Shown here: one piece after another, positions 51,801 to 64,000 of the stretch | How the letters are laid out: the number at the start of each line of letters is the position of its first letter | Numbering within the stretch: position 1 is the stretch's first letter | DNA from: Scleromitrula shiraiana | Taxonomy: Eukaryota; Ascomycota; Leotiomycetes; Helotiales; Sclerotiniaceae | NCBI GenBank assembly: GCA_028455995.1 | Contig: JABELC010000001.1 | Coordinates: 4,514,501 to 4,578,500 of the forward strand | DNA: 64,000 nucleotides | Reading direction: 5' to 3' | The notes under the pieces: model-generated | Databases searched by the model: none | What the model was told of the DNA's origin: nothing | The model's input: the letters and a program-made list of their open reading frames with translations, nothing else | Position numbers and translations under genes: made by a program

Positions 51801-53746
51801 GGAAGGATCAAATGGGGTCGGTTATGTCCTTAGAATCTCTGGACTCTCTACAAGAAAAATGTGTAAAATTGTTCCCAGGTGATTTTGCCGAATATGTTCG
51901 GTTGCTATTCGGCGAAATGGCGCCACAAAATAGGAGAGCTTTCATCGCAATTGTTAAGTTGTTGGCAGATCTTTTGGATGGGTGTGGTAATGATGGTGAT
52001 CGTGGTGCCCTTACAGTTGCCTTTGCTGAGTTGTTGGTAATTGATGGGGAGCCACATAATTATATTAATCTTTTAGATCGTGTTGTTGAGGATTCAGACA
52101 AACTATTCGACGACCTTGGACCTGGTGCTGGCGTTAGCCTTGGCGGTGGTAGCAATTATGGCTCGGTTGCAAGTCGATCGATAAATTCAGCTACAGGCTC
52201 GGTCGCTTCGAATACATCTTTACGAAGACGTTTTGCAGATACGGTATTTCGACAAGGTAGCAACAAAGTTGATTCGGATCATCGTCCTTCAGTATGGCGA
52301 ACATTAAGTAAGAGTAGTCGTAGTATGGCTACAGGAGAACAATACAATTCGCCAAGTATGGCTAAGCCATCGTTAGGCAGAGCTCATTCGATCGAATCAC
52401 CTAATCGTCGCCCTGGATCTCGAGATAGACCTACAATCATGGGTGCATTCGATGATCGACCTTCTAGTTCAGATGGAAAAAATTCGAGACTCAGCACTAT
52501 CGGAGCGTCGCCTCCACTAGAAAAAAAGAAGGATAATGGTACCACAAAGTCACACAAGAAGAAACGACGAAGCTCTCTGTCTGATCTCAAGAGTTTAATG
52601 GCTGCAGCCACACTTACCGGTCCATTGACCCCCTCACCCGAACAAAAGCCGCCTTTATCAACCCCACCTAATAAACTTGATTCACCACCACGAACTCCTT
52701 CGCCTATAAAAATTCCATCACCTGCTAAGATTACAAAGATTCCAATTTCAGATAGAATTATGGACAGGGATAAATCACATATGTATCGCAGTCCTCCTCC
52801 GCCACCTCTTAAAGAAAATATACCTTTAATGTCACCCGATCGCATTATTGGTAACCACCTTACAGAACGCGCACAAAATATTATGTCCCAGAGTTTAATA
52901 TCTCAAAACATTCTATCTGCCTTCGACTCCGCACCCGTCAAAGAATCTTGGCGTCCATCCCATTCAAAAACTGTCTCACTATCCTCAAATATCCCCACAC
53001 TCAGAGGTACACCACGCGACCCATCAAGACCAACAACCTCCCACGGTATCAATAAATCAACCCCTCAACGCCTCCGTCTCCAATCCCCGCAAAAACTCCG
53101 CGAAAGACTCCAAAACGAAGCCAAAGCCATCAACGAAGCCGAAGCATCCCTCCAAAACGAACTCTGCAAAATCGGCGAAGAAATGGCCAAACTTAACGCC
53201 GTCGCTCCCGTCCGCACTCAAGATATAGCGCGACTCTCCGACTCTGTCAAGATCCTCGAGAGCAAAATCCCCACCATCGTGCGCGATCTCACGTCTCGCA
53301 ACGACGCTGTGAAAAAAGAACTAGAGACTTCTCTGCAGGCGTCTGAATTCAAGGTTAAAGCGCTCGATCAGCTGTATAAGGAGAGTAGTGCGGAGAATGA
53401 GTTGTTGTATGAGAAGTTTAATGCGGAGTTGGGGAAGATTGTGAAGGCGCTGAGGGGGAAGGGGAAGGAGGAGAAGGAAGAGTTGGTGGGGAGGATGAGG
53501 GAGAGTAGTGAGGAGGCGGCGAGGGTTAAGAGGGAGAATGCGAGGTTGAGGAGGGAGGTTGTGACGTTGAGGACGTTGCTTAAGGGGAATGGGAACGGGG
53601 GTGGAAATGGGGAGAGTGGCGTGGGTTTGGGTTTGGGTTTGGGTTTGGGTGCCGGTGGGGGTGGGGGTGGGGGTGGGGGTGTGGTTCCGGCGGCCCTGTT
53701 TAATGGGAATGGAAGTGCCAGTAGTAATGGAAATGGGGGATTGTAA
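48896..53746 (+). CDS. bud3: BUD3-type RhoGEF for septation and polarity
   Basis: Two exons (48896-51149, 51195-53746), split by a 45-nt intron with a gactaac branch site, give 1601 residues. The N-terminal 200 residues (MVRVTDELALSLEH, AGFQSYQRITISPNSPLYES, LAFGLFKYFKELPEVVK) match what I remember of BUD-3 proteins of filamentous fungi. A DH (RhoGEF) domain runs from about 250 (ELVDTEERYV) to about 465 and contains RLPRYSLFIDNI near 421. A region resembling a PH/BAR-like module follows, then a long disordered Ser/Pro/Arg part, a coiled coil at about 1395-1560 and a Gly/Leu-rich tail. In Neurospora BUD-3 activates RHO-4 at future septum sites; that role here is inferred. Nucleotide composition flips from C-rich (52900-53330) to G-rich (53370-53700) within the coiled coil. 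Confidence 0.9.
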
Positions 53747-54663
53747 ATACCATGTCATGTCATGTCATGTCATGTCATGAATGATATGATATGATATGAT
53801 ATGATGCTGTGATGTGATGTGTTATTGCGACGACATATGATGAGATACGGCATGAACGAACGGACAGTTAGATGGACATATAAATGCATGCATGCATGCA
53901 TGCATGGGTATATGAAATAATTTACCTCGTTATGAATACCTACCTACCTACCTACCTACCTCTTCTCTTCTCTTCTCTTTACATTACATCCAACTTGGTA
54001 TAGTATAGTGAGCTGAGCTGAGCTGAGATGAATTCACGAATGTAGAGATACTTGCATGATGTATAAATTTCTTATTTTCCTTTTCCTTTTTTTTCTTTTC
54101 CTTTTTTTTCTTTTTTTCTTTGCCTTTGTCTTTTCCTTGGATTCTCTTTTATGTTTATGTTTATGTTTACGTTTATGTTTATGTTGACCTTTACTTTATT
54201 ATATGTCCACGGGTTTTCATTCTCCCTTTCTACCCATCTTGTTTTTCGCATGCATATATATGTATATATATATATATACCGCGGCTTGTAGGGCGTTATA
54301 TGGTAGATAGACAGACAGACAGACAGACAGGCAGGCATGAGCTTTAGTGAATATGGATGGACGGACGGACGCACGGATATGGATATGCATATGCATATGG
54401 ATATGGATAATGGCTGGCCAGTCGGGCGTTTTTCTTTTCGCTTTTTAATTCTTGGTTTGGTTTGATTTGATTTGCTTTGATTTGATTTGATTTGATTCGG
54501 GAATGAGGATGGATGGGTGGATGGATGGATGGATGGGCATAGCTTGGCTTGTTGTTGTTGTTGTTATTATTGTATCATAGAGATGAATGAATGAATAAAT
54601 AAATAAATAAATATACGCATAACTGAGCAACTTGAAATAAAGATAATATCCAGAAATACCCTA

Positions 54664-54665
54664 CA

Positions 54666-54701
<36 letters not shown>
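54664..54701. repeat. (ACGC)n microsatellite
   Basis: About nine perfect ACGC units; each contains a CpG, unlike the AT-type arrays around it. Confidence 0.9.
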
Positions 54702-54705
<4 letters not shown>

Positions 54706-55928
54706 TTATCACGGTTATAAAACGTGCAGACCTTATTTACTTGTATGCGTGATGTCTAGTCGGAATAGTATAATAGGGCCTTGTGTTCTGTCTGAAGCAG
54801 GTATTGTATATTTGAGTTTATTGATATTGATATTAGAATTAATGTTAAAATTAGAATTAGAAATCGCACCCTACTCTCCCAGCAGACCCCACGTAGCGAA
54901 AATTATCCTCTCGTAACGTTGGAGTTTTTCGCGGGCTATGGATGGATGTATGTATGTAGAGTTCTAATATTAACTAGGTGTTGTGAACTTGAAGAAATGG
55001 AGGTATGTATAATGTATAATGCAGGCAGGGAGGGAGAGAGGGAGGGAGGGGTATTCTATATGAAGAATGATAGGAAATGTTAATATCTTTCTGTAGTCAA
55101 GTTGGCGGCCCGGACTTTGCATGGGGTATTTGGGGTGGTATCATGATTGTTTATTGTTTATTATTTATCACTTAGAACTTATCGATATATTGAAGTCTCG
55201 TCTTAGTTTTAAAAGAGTGTTACAAATGGTACATAGAAGAGTTTTTAGAAAAGATGGTTTTATCTTAAACGCGCGCTCTTACTATCTTCTTCGCTATCGT
55301 CACGGTGTTTATCTTGCTTATTTTCCTTCTTCCTTCTCCTCTTCCTTCTTCCTTCTTCCCCTCAAGCTCTTCCTTCTTTACCTCCTCAATATACATGATA
55401 ACTCTAGCTTCCAAAAAACCCCACCGCGCTTCCTATTGTGCATCACTGCCGACTCGGAGCACAAATTATGATGATTTTGTCCTCTGCAAGATCTTCAGGA
55501 CATCCGCAGGACATCCGCAAGTATAGACGGTACTGTTTAAAACGCACATACCAGTAAGCGATATATATCAAATCCCCGCTAGATGTTTAGCAACTGCATG
55601 GTCACGCAGAGCTTCCATGTCGAGAAAAACACTCTCCGTGTCCATCGACGACGATATTCTATCCATCGAATCTAAGCGAATTATTATCATGCTAGTGCTT
55701 TCATATATGGAATCTCTACCATCTAATTCCGAGTATTTATTTTGTTATGGAGCTGCAACTTGAAGCTCTTTTGGTGTATGTCATTGGCAGTTTATTGAAT
55801 GCGTGTGCATGGATGGCTGTCTTTATGGCGTACTAGTATTATAATGAGTCTAGCTTTGGGCTATAGTATAGTGGGTGGGGACTTTTCTGAACTTTGGTGA
55901 TAAGGCGCGGATTAAATTTGAGTGAATG

Positions 55929-56234
<306 letters not shown>

Positions 56235-57087
56235 GACGAAATTGGAGTTATGGGTGGGTTGTTACTATCATGGTATATTCATCATGATGGTATATTCTAA
56301 TAACTAGTCGGAGCTACTTTTATCGGATATTATCTAATCACTATTTTTTCTTACTTTGAGTCTTGATTCGTCATGCTGTTTAGTTTGTATGGATTATGTA
56401 AGCTCTTGTCTAGGACTAAGAGTGATCGTAATAAAAAGGATTTCATGTCTAGAGCATAGAGGATATATGGCGATAAATGAAGGTACAAGCCGTCCTGTAA
56501 ATGCATATTCAATTCTACTAGTATATGTATAATCATGTATAACCATGATGTAGACAATAAAATGAACTACTCGCTTACTTTGTATTACCTATTCAGTCGC
56601 TATAATATACTATATTTCGAAGGTCTAATTGATGGTTATTCCCTCTTATTCTCCCACTGACTTACTTCATCGCAATTGAATTTAAATTGACGAACCTAAT
56701 TGCTGAAAGAATGGTCTTGAAGTTCATTGCATGTCAATTATGTACACCAGGTTCATATTTGACGATAAAAAGGTGTACATCTACTGTTACCGGAATATGG
56801 TTTTCCTAAATCACCGTCAAGGCTATTAATACTATTTTGTAAGCTAAGCGGCGCCCGATTACTATTGTGAGTTATGTATTGGGGTAGCAGTCAATCTAAC
56901 GATCAATACAATCACCTAAACTGATAATATATATACGCCTAGAATTTCGACTCCTTCGATTAGTTGTTCGGCTAAGCACAATGTACAAAGTTTAACTCCT
57001 GATGGTCCTACTAACTTCTCAAGATTCCCTCAAATAAAGTGCTCGAATTGCTAAATGTAAGAAACGGAGTTTATTCATCTCAAACTA

Positions 57088-58075
57088 CTCGGTCAAATTA
57101 AAATTGAAGCACGCGCAAAATAAGCGAATCGCTTTAAAATCGATTATTTTGTATAAATCACCTCTTGCACCGATGTAAATAAATCGATCATTTAGTTATA
57201 GAATTATTTAAGATATTAAATATAGATTATTTTTATATTAAAGTATTTATTATTAAAATTTAAAAATTAAATAATGATTTTAAAATTTATAATATTTAAT
57301 TAAATATAAAGTAAAGATTATATAAAAATACTATAATTTTAATTTAATTTAAATCAAGTAAATTACTATATTAGAAAATAATAAAGATATATATGAATAT
57401 ATAAAAGAAAAACTTTTATTTAATATAAATATTATATATTAAAGTTTAATATAGTGTTCTTTAAGAATCGAAATTATAAGAGTATTTTTAACTCTTTAAA
57501 ATCTCTAAAAATCTTAATAATTTATTTAAATCAAAATTATATTAAATAATATTTTAATATAGTAATTATGAGGATATAAACTATCATATATAAAAATTTC
57601 AAGTAATTTTATTGATTTTTAAAAATCAAAATTAATATGGTAGTGCTTGATATTTAATGCTTATAAGCATTATATATACTCTTTTTAATTTTATTATATT
57701 ATATTTTTTATATATTTTTAATATATATAATATTTATATTAAATAAAAGCTTTTCTTTTATATATTCATATATATCTTCATTATTTTCTAATATAGTAAT
57801 TTGCTTGATTTAAATTAAATTAAAATTATAGTATTTTTATATGATTTTTACTTTATATTTAAATAAATATTATAAATTTTAAAATGATTATTTAACCGTC
57901 AAATTTTAATGGTAAGTATTTTAATAGAAAAATAATTCAAATTTAAAATTTTAAATAATTCTATAAATAATTGATCGATTTATTTACGTCGGCGCAAGAG
58001 ATGATTTATATAAAATCATCGATTTTGAGGGTTTTTCGGTAATTTGCGCGTGCTTCAATTTTAATTTAACCGAGT
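57088..58075. mobile_element. AT-rich foldback element with TA target site
   Basis: A 988-bp element flanked on both sides by TA (57086-57087 and 58076-58077). The outer 32 nt of each end (57088-57119 and the reverse complement of 58044-58075) match with one C/T difference, and the two arms remain alignable for about 355 bp each, around a loop of about 270 bp. The arms differ mostly by C/T or G/A changes; the terminal one changes CA to TA, as repeat-induced point mutation does. The body is extremely AT-rich and has no coding frame. TA duplication suggests a Tc1/mariner-type non-autonomous element; the family is unknown to me. Confidence 0.8.
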
Positions 58076-58077
58076 AC

Positions 58078-58702
58078 TTGTAGTTAGTTAGTTACCTAGG
58101 TACGCACAGTATTAGATGTACGAGTATAGGGGTACAAATTAACGAGTTGATCTCTTGACGCTGGAAGCGCAATGTATCACAATAGTAGCATATATCTCTC
58201 CTCCGCCTCCCATCTGCGCAGACTACGATTATGTGTTACACCGATTCAAAAACACATATTCTTACATAAACAACTCGGAATAAAAAGGTTTATTCGTCTA
58301 TGCTCGTCGTACAAAATATCGAAAATTCGTTTCATTCGCTGCTATCATAAAGGCAGGCTAATTAGCCTGGGGTATCGCTATAATCCGAGTCTCAAGTTCT
58401 GGATAGAAGCTGCTAATACTCCTAAGGACTGCTGTGTGGACTTTTACTAGTAGCTTGGAGATTCGATCTCCGTGTGTGCTTTAATCTTGCTGGTGATGGT
58501 GCAATAGCGTTAGTTGTGTTCTCTTGTACAAAGAACTCGGATCAATTGTGGAGGTTTATCTTCTTTTATAACATGGCACCATGTGCCAGGAGAGCCTTAT
58601 TTTATTAAGGCGGTTCAAATCCATATTCCAGCTGATTGTAAATTTTAAATTTTTGAATGTGTTTTATCTTCAAAATTTGGTCTACCTATTATATTACTTA
58701 TC
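58078..58702. other. region between foldback element and HET relic
   Basis: An open frame of about 92 codons at 58172-58450 has no recognised domain and is probably not a gene. The stretch may include the 5' part of the degraded HET gene, but I cannot define its start. Confidence 0.4.
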
Positions 58703-60590
58703 ACGTCACTGTGCGAAAGCTGCTACAATCTTAATCGTCATGCCGCACCAGATTGCTGGAAGCAAGAGATTACTGATAGTCTCATAGTTGAGTATCATCT
58801 TCCCTTTAAATCTTCGGCGATACAGACTTCTGCAGGTTCTGGCTGTGCTACATGCTCGGTACTTATAAATGGTCTATCATTGATGGTCTATAAACAGCTT
58901 GATTCTCATGACTGGCAAACTATTCAAGGTCGATTGATCCTCCAGGAAGGTTGTCCGTTGGAGATTGAATTCTCACATTCGCTTCTGAATAAACCACTTC
59001 GACTTCAGTATTATACTCTTTCCAGAAGCCGACCCCTTCAGATACCCTCTTTGAGTGAATTGGGTATCTCCAGAGAGATCGATGAAGATGTATCTGCAAA
59101 GGGGTGTAGATCCACTATATCCGCCTGGATTACGAAATGTCAAGAATCACACAAAGCTTGTCGATCTAAGCTCAATCCACGAGTCCAACCATTCCTTCCC
59201 ACTTGACTTATTGGCATCAGCCTCGATATATATCCCAATGTTAGATTGGCTGATAGCGAGATTAATCGACCAATAGATCGATATGCAACACTTTGTCATT
59301 GCTGGGGGGCTCCAATGTCATCAAGACTATGGACGATAACTGACAGCGCACAAAACTTTGATACGCTGTGCCTTGCTACCAAAGACATTTCAACATGCTA
59401 TCTCAATTTCTTGAGAGCTTGGTACTCGGTATATCTGGATCGACACTCTCTGCATCATACAGAAAAATGATCAGGATTGGGATAAAGAAGCTTTGCGTAT
59501 GGGAGATGTGTATCTGAAGGGTTATATGAATGTCGCAGCAACAGCGGCATTTGATAGTGACCCTGATTTCTTGCATCCCCGCGCACTTCAATACATCTCG
59601 GGTGACAGGAGCGTCAAATTGGCCAGGATAAACCTGAAGACCGATCGCTCGTCTATGTGGATAGATTCGATGGTTCTCGTTAGATCTTCGTTTGAACCTG
59701 TTCATCATCGTTTCACTACTGGCAGAACAACGTCTTCGATGCTGTCTGATTTTAAAGGAACACCTTTATTATCAAGGGCTTGGGGTTTTCAAGAGCGAAA
59801 GTTAGCACCCAGAATACTACATTTTCACCCAACGCAAATCATAACGCCGTGTAAGGAAAGACTCTCTTGTGAGTGCACAGGAATCAAAAAGATGTACCAA
59901 TCATCGCCAGAAAAAGTAGTCGATATCAAGTCGTTTGGAACACAAGATGTGCTTGATCAATGGTTCAAGATGGTACAGGAGTATACAATGTTGGGGCTTA
60001 GCTATCACAAAGACCGCCCAGTAGCAATACTTGGTGTGGCAAAAGTCTATCAGCATCAACTGAGTCAAGGCAAATTGACTGCAAAGTACCTTGCTGGGTT
60101 ATGGGATATTGATATCGCCAGAGGATTATTGTGGGGTGTTACTTATGCGAAAGGAAAGAATGTCAGTCGATGGAAAGAACCATTCGCGCCAAGCTGGTCT
60201 TTGGCCTCATTGATTTTGAGTCCCGTTGGAGTATCTATTTTATATTTGATTTCTGTGATTCAATCATTTAAATTACACCCAAGTTTTAAGTATATTGGCT
60301 TCACTATAGAGGGCACGGGCAAGGCCACCAAAAACGGTAATTCTATCAAAGCAACGTATAACACCAAATCCATAGATATTCGGTATCTATCAATCTCGGG
60401 CCAACTCCTTCATGATCGCAAGAATGATGCTAGAGGTCTAAGAACAACCATTTTACTTCATCAAATCTTAGATAGGAATATAGTTGAGCACTCGCTGGGT
60501 ATGGAAATCGATATGACGAACGCGAATGGATCTGCAGAGTGGTATGTTGAGGATGGAGCTATTGTGTATTGTTTTCTTGTTGGAACTTGA
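58703..60590 (+). pseudogene. broken HET-domain (heterokaryon incompatibility) gene
   Basis: Conserved HET blocks can be read in order but in shifting frames: an N-terminal LCESCYNLNRHAAPDCW, SGCATCSVLINGLS, CQESHKACRS, then LPT-stop-LIGISL (TGA at 59204), RYATLCHCWG, LLPKTFQHAIS, stop-ELGTRYIWIDTLCIIQK (TGA at 59412) and DWDKEALRMGDVY. From there the frame stays open to the stop at 60588. Both TGA codons sit where the family normally has Arg, consistent with CGA-to-TGA change. The frame also shifts by one between about 59302 and 59370. Intact HET proteins trigger cell death after fusion of incompatible strains. The lesions make a functional product unlikely; the C-terminal 365-residue frame could still be expressed alone. 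The upstream limit is approximate. Confidence 0.8.
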
Positions 60591-63236
60591 CTACAACATC
60601 GGAAGTCAGGCCCCATAAGCCGCTACTCCATGCTAGTATGCAAGAAACAATTAGGTGCAGAGAAGTATGAGAGACTAGACGAACTTATCATTTCTGAGGA
60701 TACAAAAGTGTATGATGGTGTGATGGGAATGCTGTCTGAATTGGTTTGATATTGATATGAGAATATTCATACGGGTGTGTTGTTTACCTACCCTGATTAC
60801 TTACTGATTGTGATTTCTTCAAATCAGACAATTGGTTCGGCAGTGTATATGAATGGGCTTATCGAGATTTCCCCTGACGACATCTTAAGGACTTTAGCTA
60901 CTTTTTGCAATTCAGAGTAGAAAAAGATTCGTATTTTGTAATTATTGACTCAGAAATAACAGGCGAAATCAGATTCTGTTGTTTTTCGCAGATGTCACAC
61001 AAAAGTCGAACGACTCTCGCGTGATGCTAGAGTCTCTGTATATACCATTTTGTGACAGTAGACTTTATGCCGTATTCAATTTCAGACAGTCTAGATCCCG
61101 GGGAAAGTGTGTTGTATCCTCCAACCAAGTATCTTCCTGCCGCTTGCACTCGCCAGTCCTATATACCAATACGTGTAACTTGTGTAAGATTGTGGAGTTT
61201 TGGCTTGGTTTTTGTGATTTCTGGTTCGAATTCGGGGATGGTTTTGAGGGTTGTGCAGAGTTTGAGGTATCTTCGGCTATATGAATAATTAGTTGTATGT
61301 CAATGGTAGTGAGCTTTTTATCAAGAGAGCTTTTAGGAATCTATCCCGATAGAAGAGACGAAGGAGTTAAAAAAAGGGGCTGAGAGGTAAGAACCGTTCA
61401 AAGATCAATAACTGCCATAAGGAAGTATCTATTTGAGGTTCGGGAGTGCTAATAGAAAAGTTGATTTGCATCACGAAGGAAGCTTCTTCGTGCCATGCGG
61501 TATGTCTCCAGATTTCGTTGACCCAATCGAAAAGCCGGACTGATTTGTATACTAAAAAGAGTGAAGCTACCAAGATTATCAGCTATGTCCGACAATGGCT
61601 TTGCTTGAGGGGGGTTTTGTCTTCAAGCTTACGCTGAGTATGTATTGTTTTCGATGTCTTGTGCTTCCTTGACCTACAGATCGCTAACTTTGCGCAATTA
61701 CTCTAGAACTTCGATCGTTAGATACCAAGTATACTTCGATTAATAAGATCGAAGCTTGAGCTCGAGTTGGAGCCCGCAAGCTATTCGCGAATCCTATTTT
61801 CTTGTTGTTTGTAAGCTGCTCTAGGTGACTCGACAGTTAAGGTCGGCGAATTGGTGAGGTGGCTGATGTCCACTAAAACAAAACACAACTTTGAACAGAT
61901 TGTGACGATAGTTGCTTATAGCTATAGGTAGCAAGAAGACTTCCTTCGTATATCGAGTGTCTTTTCCGCGCTGCCAAGAGAGTTACCCGCATGCTTCGCT
62001 GTGCTGGCTCCCTCATCCTTCCACAGAGTATAAGTTCTTCGACATCTGCAATCAAGCAATCGTAGTTGAATGGCTTGACAATGGCTCACTTTTCGCTGGG
62101 CTTCTTTGATTCTTGCGAGCGCTTTATCGTTCCGCAAAGTCTAGAGAGTGTTGAAGCTGTACATTATGAGTAGAGTTTTCGATATTTGCTGTAATTTAAA
62201 GGCTCCTAGAGATTCGAAGGCCGGTTGATCGATTTTTTGAGGTGTCTGAGATCTCTCCTTGGTGCTAAGATGTCATAGACTTTGCTAGATAGCCAGTAGG
62301 CTCGAATATTGATAGAATAGATAGGTTCTTTGAAATTTCCTTGACGAATTAGGGACGGTGGATTGAACTCCTACCTGATAGATTGCTTTGTACCAGAGGA
62401 AGATTCTTTCTGAACAACAAATGATGAATAGTTTTAGATCTAGGTTGAGCAATGGTTCCCATGGATATCTGCAGTAGGTCACCGTGGATTAGAGGCTTTT
62501 GATGGCTATTCAATCAATTTTGATCCAGGGTTCAGATACTTACACATTTCTAGAGCTACCTCTTCCATATTAAGAGGTCAAAAAATATTCCATTCCACAA
62601 GGCGATTGATCTTCGAGGTATTCCAAAATTTGAGCCAATTCCCGGAAATGAAAGACCATATCGGAAAAGGTTTCTCAAGAATAACTTCTAGAATTTGCTG
62701 AAGATTCTATATGGCAGTTGTACGATTACTTAGAAATATACTCAGTGAATCTTTGAAACAATAATTGATTGACTATAGCATGCAGATTGAAGTCATTTGG
62801 TCAAGTAATATGGACGATTCGCTTCTGATGTGCGGATAAGCAAGATATTAGTAATCGAATTATTCCAGATTTATTATATTTCCATTAATCCATTCAATTT
62901 CTCTAAGGCCTTTATCCCATTAATTGAACCACCCATTTTTACTTCAAGTGTTTACCACAAGGTTGACTTTCATTTCATTCTAGAATGACGGAAAGGCTTT
63001 AGCGTTGTAGCAATAACAATCAATGGTTGGCTCGCTAGTGCGGAATCAAGATATTTTTCCGATATTCCCGCTTACTTCTGCTTCTCTTTTCAATACGATA
63101 ATAATATTACTTACAATTCTAACAACAACAATTCGAGAAAGCCCATGAAGAAACAGCGGCCTCGATCTTCAACTTGATAGTTCCATCAAGAAGTGAACAA
63201 TTTCATCCAGAGAATCAATATCATTTTATTCATAAG
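60591..63236. other. degenerate gene-free region
   Basis: No supportable gene. Short frames on both strands (up to about 100 codons) show no clear domain. The region follows a broken HET gene and may hold further relics too altered to name. Confidence 0.5.
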
Positions 63237-64000
63237 ATGGCGACTACTATTTCTAGATTACCTTCAGAAACAAATGAAATTTCGAAACCTAAATCTAATT
63301 CCAAGGGAAACGGAGGTTCTCCAAATCCTGCAAAACGCCTTCAAAAAGAACGAGTTCGAGTTACCCAGGCATGCGATAGATGCAAGATGTTAGTTATTTC
63401 ACTTCTCGAATTACCTCCTCCAGTTATTCAACATCAAATGCTATCACGTGATTGTAGAATGAGAGCTCTTGCTAACAATTGAGAACTGATCAGTAAGAAA
63501 CTGAAGTGTTGTGGAACACAACCTTGCAACAATTGTATAAAAGGCGGCCCAAATCGGCGAAGCTACGAGTGTTCCTACCAAGCAGACTACTTCCGTGGCC
63601 AAAAACCTTTAATCCTCCCTAACCCTGATGTTCCAACACCCGCAACACAATCAACCAATTCGAAACCAGACGGTTCTTTCCTGCCAGCAAACCGCTTTTC
63701 CGCAAGACCATCCCCAAGACAGCTTCTGCCAAGACCATTTTCACAAAATGATTCAATGGGAAGTGATGCGCGATACTTTAGTTACCAACTGACACACTCA
63801 GGTTCTAATGGTACTACAAATACTAGAAGTTCTCAAAGTCTGACACCACTTCCTCTTGTAGTCTTACCTACTCGGCATTTGGCCCAAAAGATGATTTCTA
63901 CCTATTTTGAACAGGCACAATCAACAATGATTATTCTTTATAGACCATTAGTTGAAAGCTGGGTGGATCAATTGCTTACCAACTCGAGCGATATGTGCGC
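63237..64000 (+). CDS. Zn2Cys6 transcription factor, 5' part
   Basis: Exon 1 is 63237-63388, the intron 63389-63493, and exon 2 runs off the window. The N-terminus is Ser/Lys-rich, followed by RVRVTQACDRCKIKKLKC, split by the intron within the Ile codon after CDRCK. The zinc cluster continues CGTQPCNNCIKGG...ECSY, and a linker follows with LPTRHLAQKMISTYFEQAQ. This is the DNA-binding domain of a fungal binuclear-cluster regulator, which usually binds CGG half-sites. Two features differ from the common form: the residue after the third Cys is another Cys instead of Asp, and the loop before the last Cys is 11 residues. The regulon is unknown. The chosen ATG is the first in frame; a non-ATG extension is unlikely. 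Confidence 0.85.

Noticed and set aside
58440..58475. Hairpin ggagattcgatctcc resembling a tRNA T arm
   Set aside because: The loop is 5 nt, and no acceptor stem, D arm or anticodon arm fits upstream.
61922..62137. Minus-strand frame ALARIKEAQRKVSH, reminiscent of the helix-turn-helix start of a pogo-type transposase
   Set aside because: Only a few residues fit and the following part cannot be aligned in any frame, so a transposase relic is not supported.

Overview
The window looks like nuclear DNA from a filamentous ascomycete, most probably a leotiomycete close to Botrytis or Sclerotinia. The case rests on short introns (about 45-240 nt) with GT...AG ends and CTRAY-like branch sites, Pezizomycotina-type proteins (a PmaA-type proton pump, a BUD3-type RhoGEF, a HET-domain relic, a Zn2Cys6 regulator), abundant microsatellites, and an AT-rich palindromic element that looks mutated by RIP. 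The genus is an inference. No bacterial, viral or organellar genes were recognised.

Layout. From 1 to about 17.9 kb there is no convincing protein gene, only microsatellites, pyrimidine and purine tracts and one short inverted-repeat element (5160-5471). A plasma-membrane H+-ATPase follows (17941-21087, +). After a repeat-rich gap comes a housekeeping block: a MOSC-domain membrane protein (24758-26258, -), a secreted-type histidine phosphatase with a 6-nt exon (27259-28732, +), a small CsbD-like protein (29129-29705, +), an importin-9/Kap114 karyopherin (30580-34009, -), a Rev7/Mad2B HORMA protein (35525-36517, +), a TRIAD3/RNF216-like RBR ubiquitin ligase (37381-40986, -), a LYC1-like acetyltransferase (43599-44813, +), a compact Dcc1-like protein (45687-46382, -) and a BUD3-type RhoGEF (48896-53746, +). 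From 53.7 kb the sequence becomes repeat-rich: a long ATT array, a 988-bp AT-rich foldback element flanked by TA, and a broken HET-domain gene. The 5' end of a Zn2Cys6 transcription factor runs off the right edge.

Exon structures were worked out by hand from splice signals, frame closure and family similarity. For each complete spliced gene the exon lengths sum to a whole number of codons. The genes do not form one pathway: they cover proton pumping, nuclear import, DNA damage tolerance and cohesion, ubiquitination, polarity and septation, and probably lysine catabolism.

The most unusual signal crosses gene boundaries. In many exons the sense strand is strongly C-rich at the start and switches abruptly to strongly G-rich towards the end. 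This is seen on both strands and in unrelated genes. Other leads are the 6-nt exon, stop-free introns in multiples of three, the foldback element, the shortened Dcc1-like protein with a G-run-rich region just after its stop, and the 17.9-kb gene-poor region next to the proton pump.
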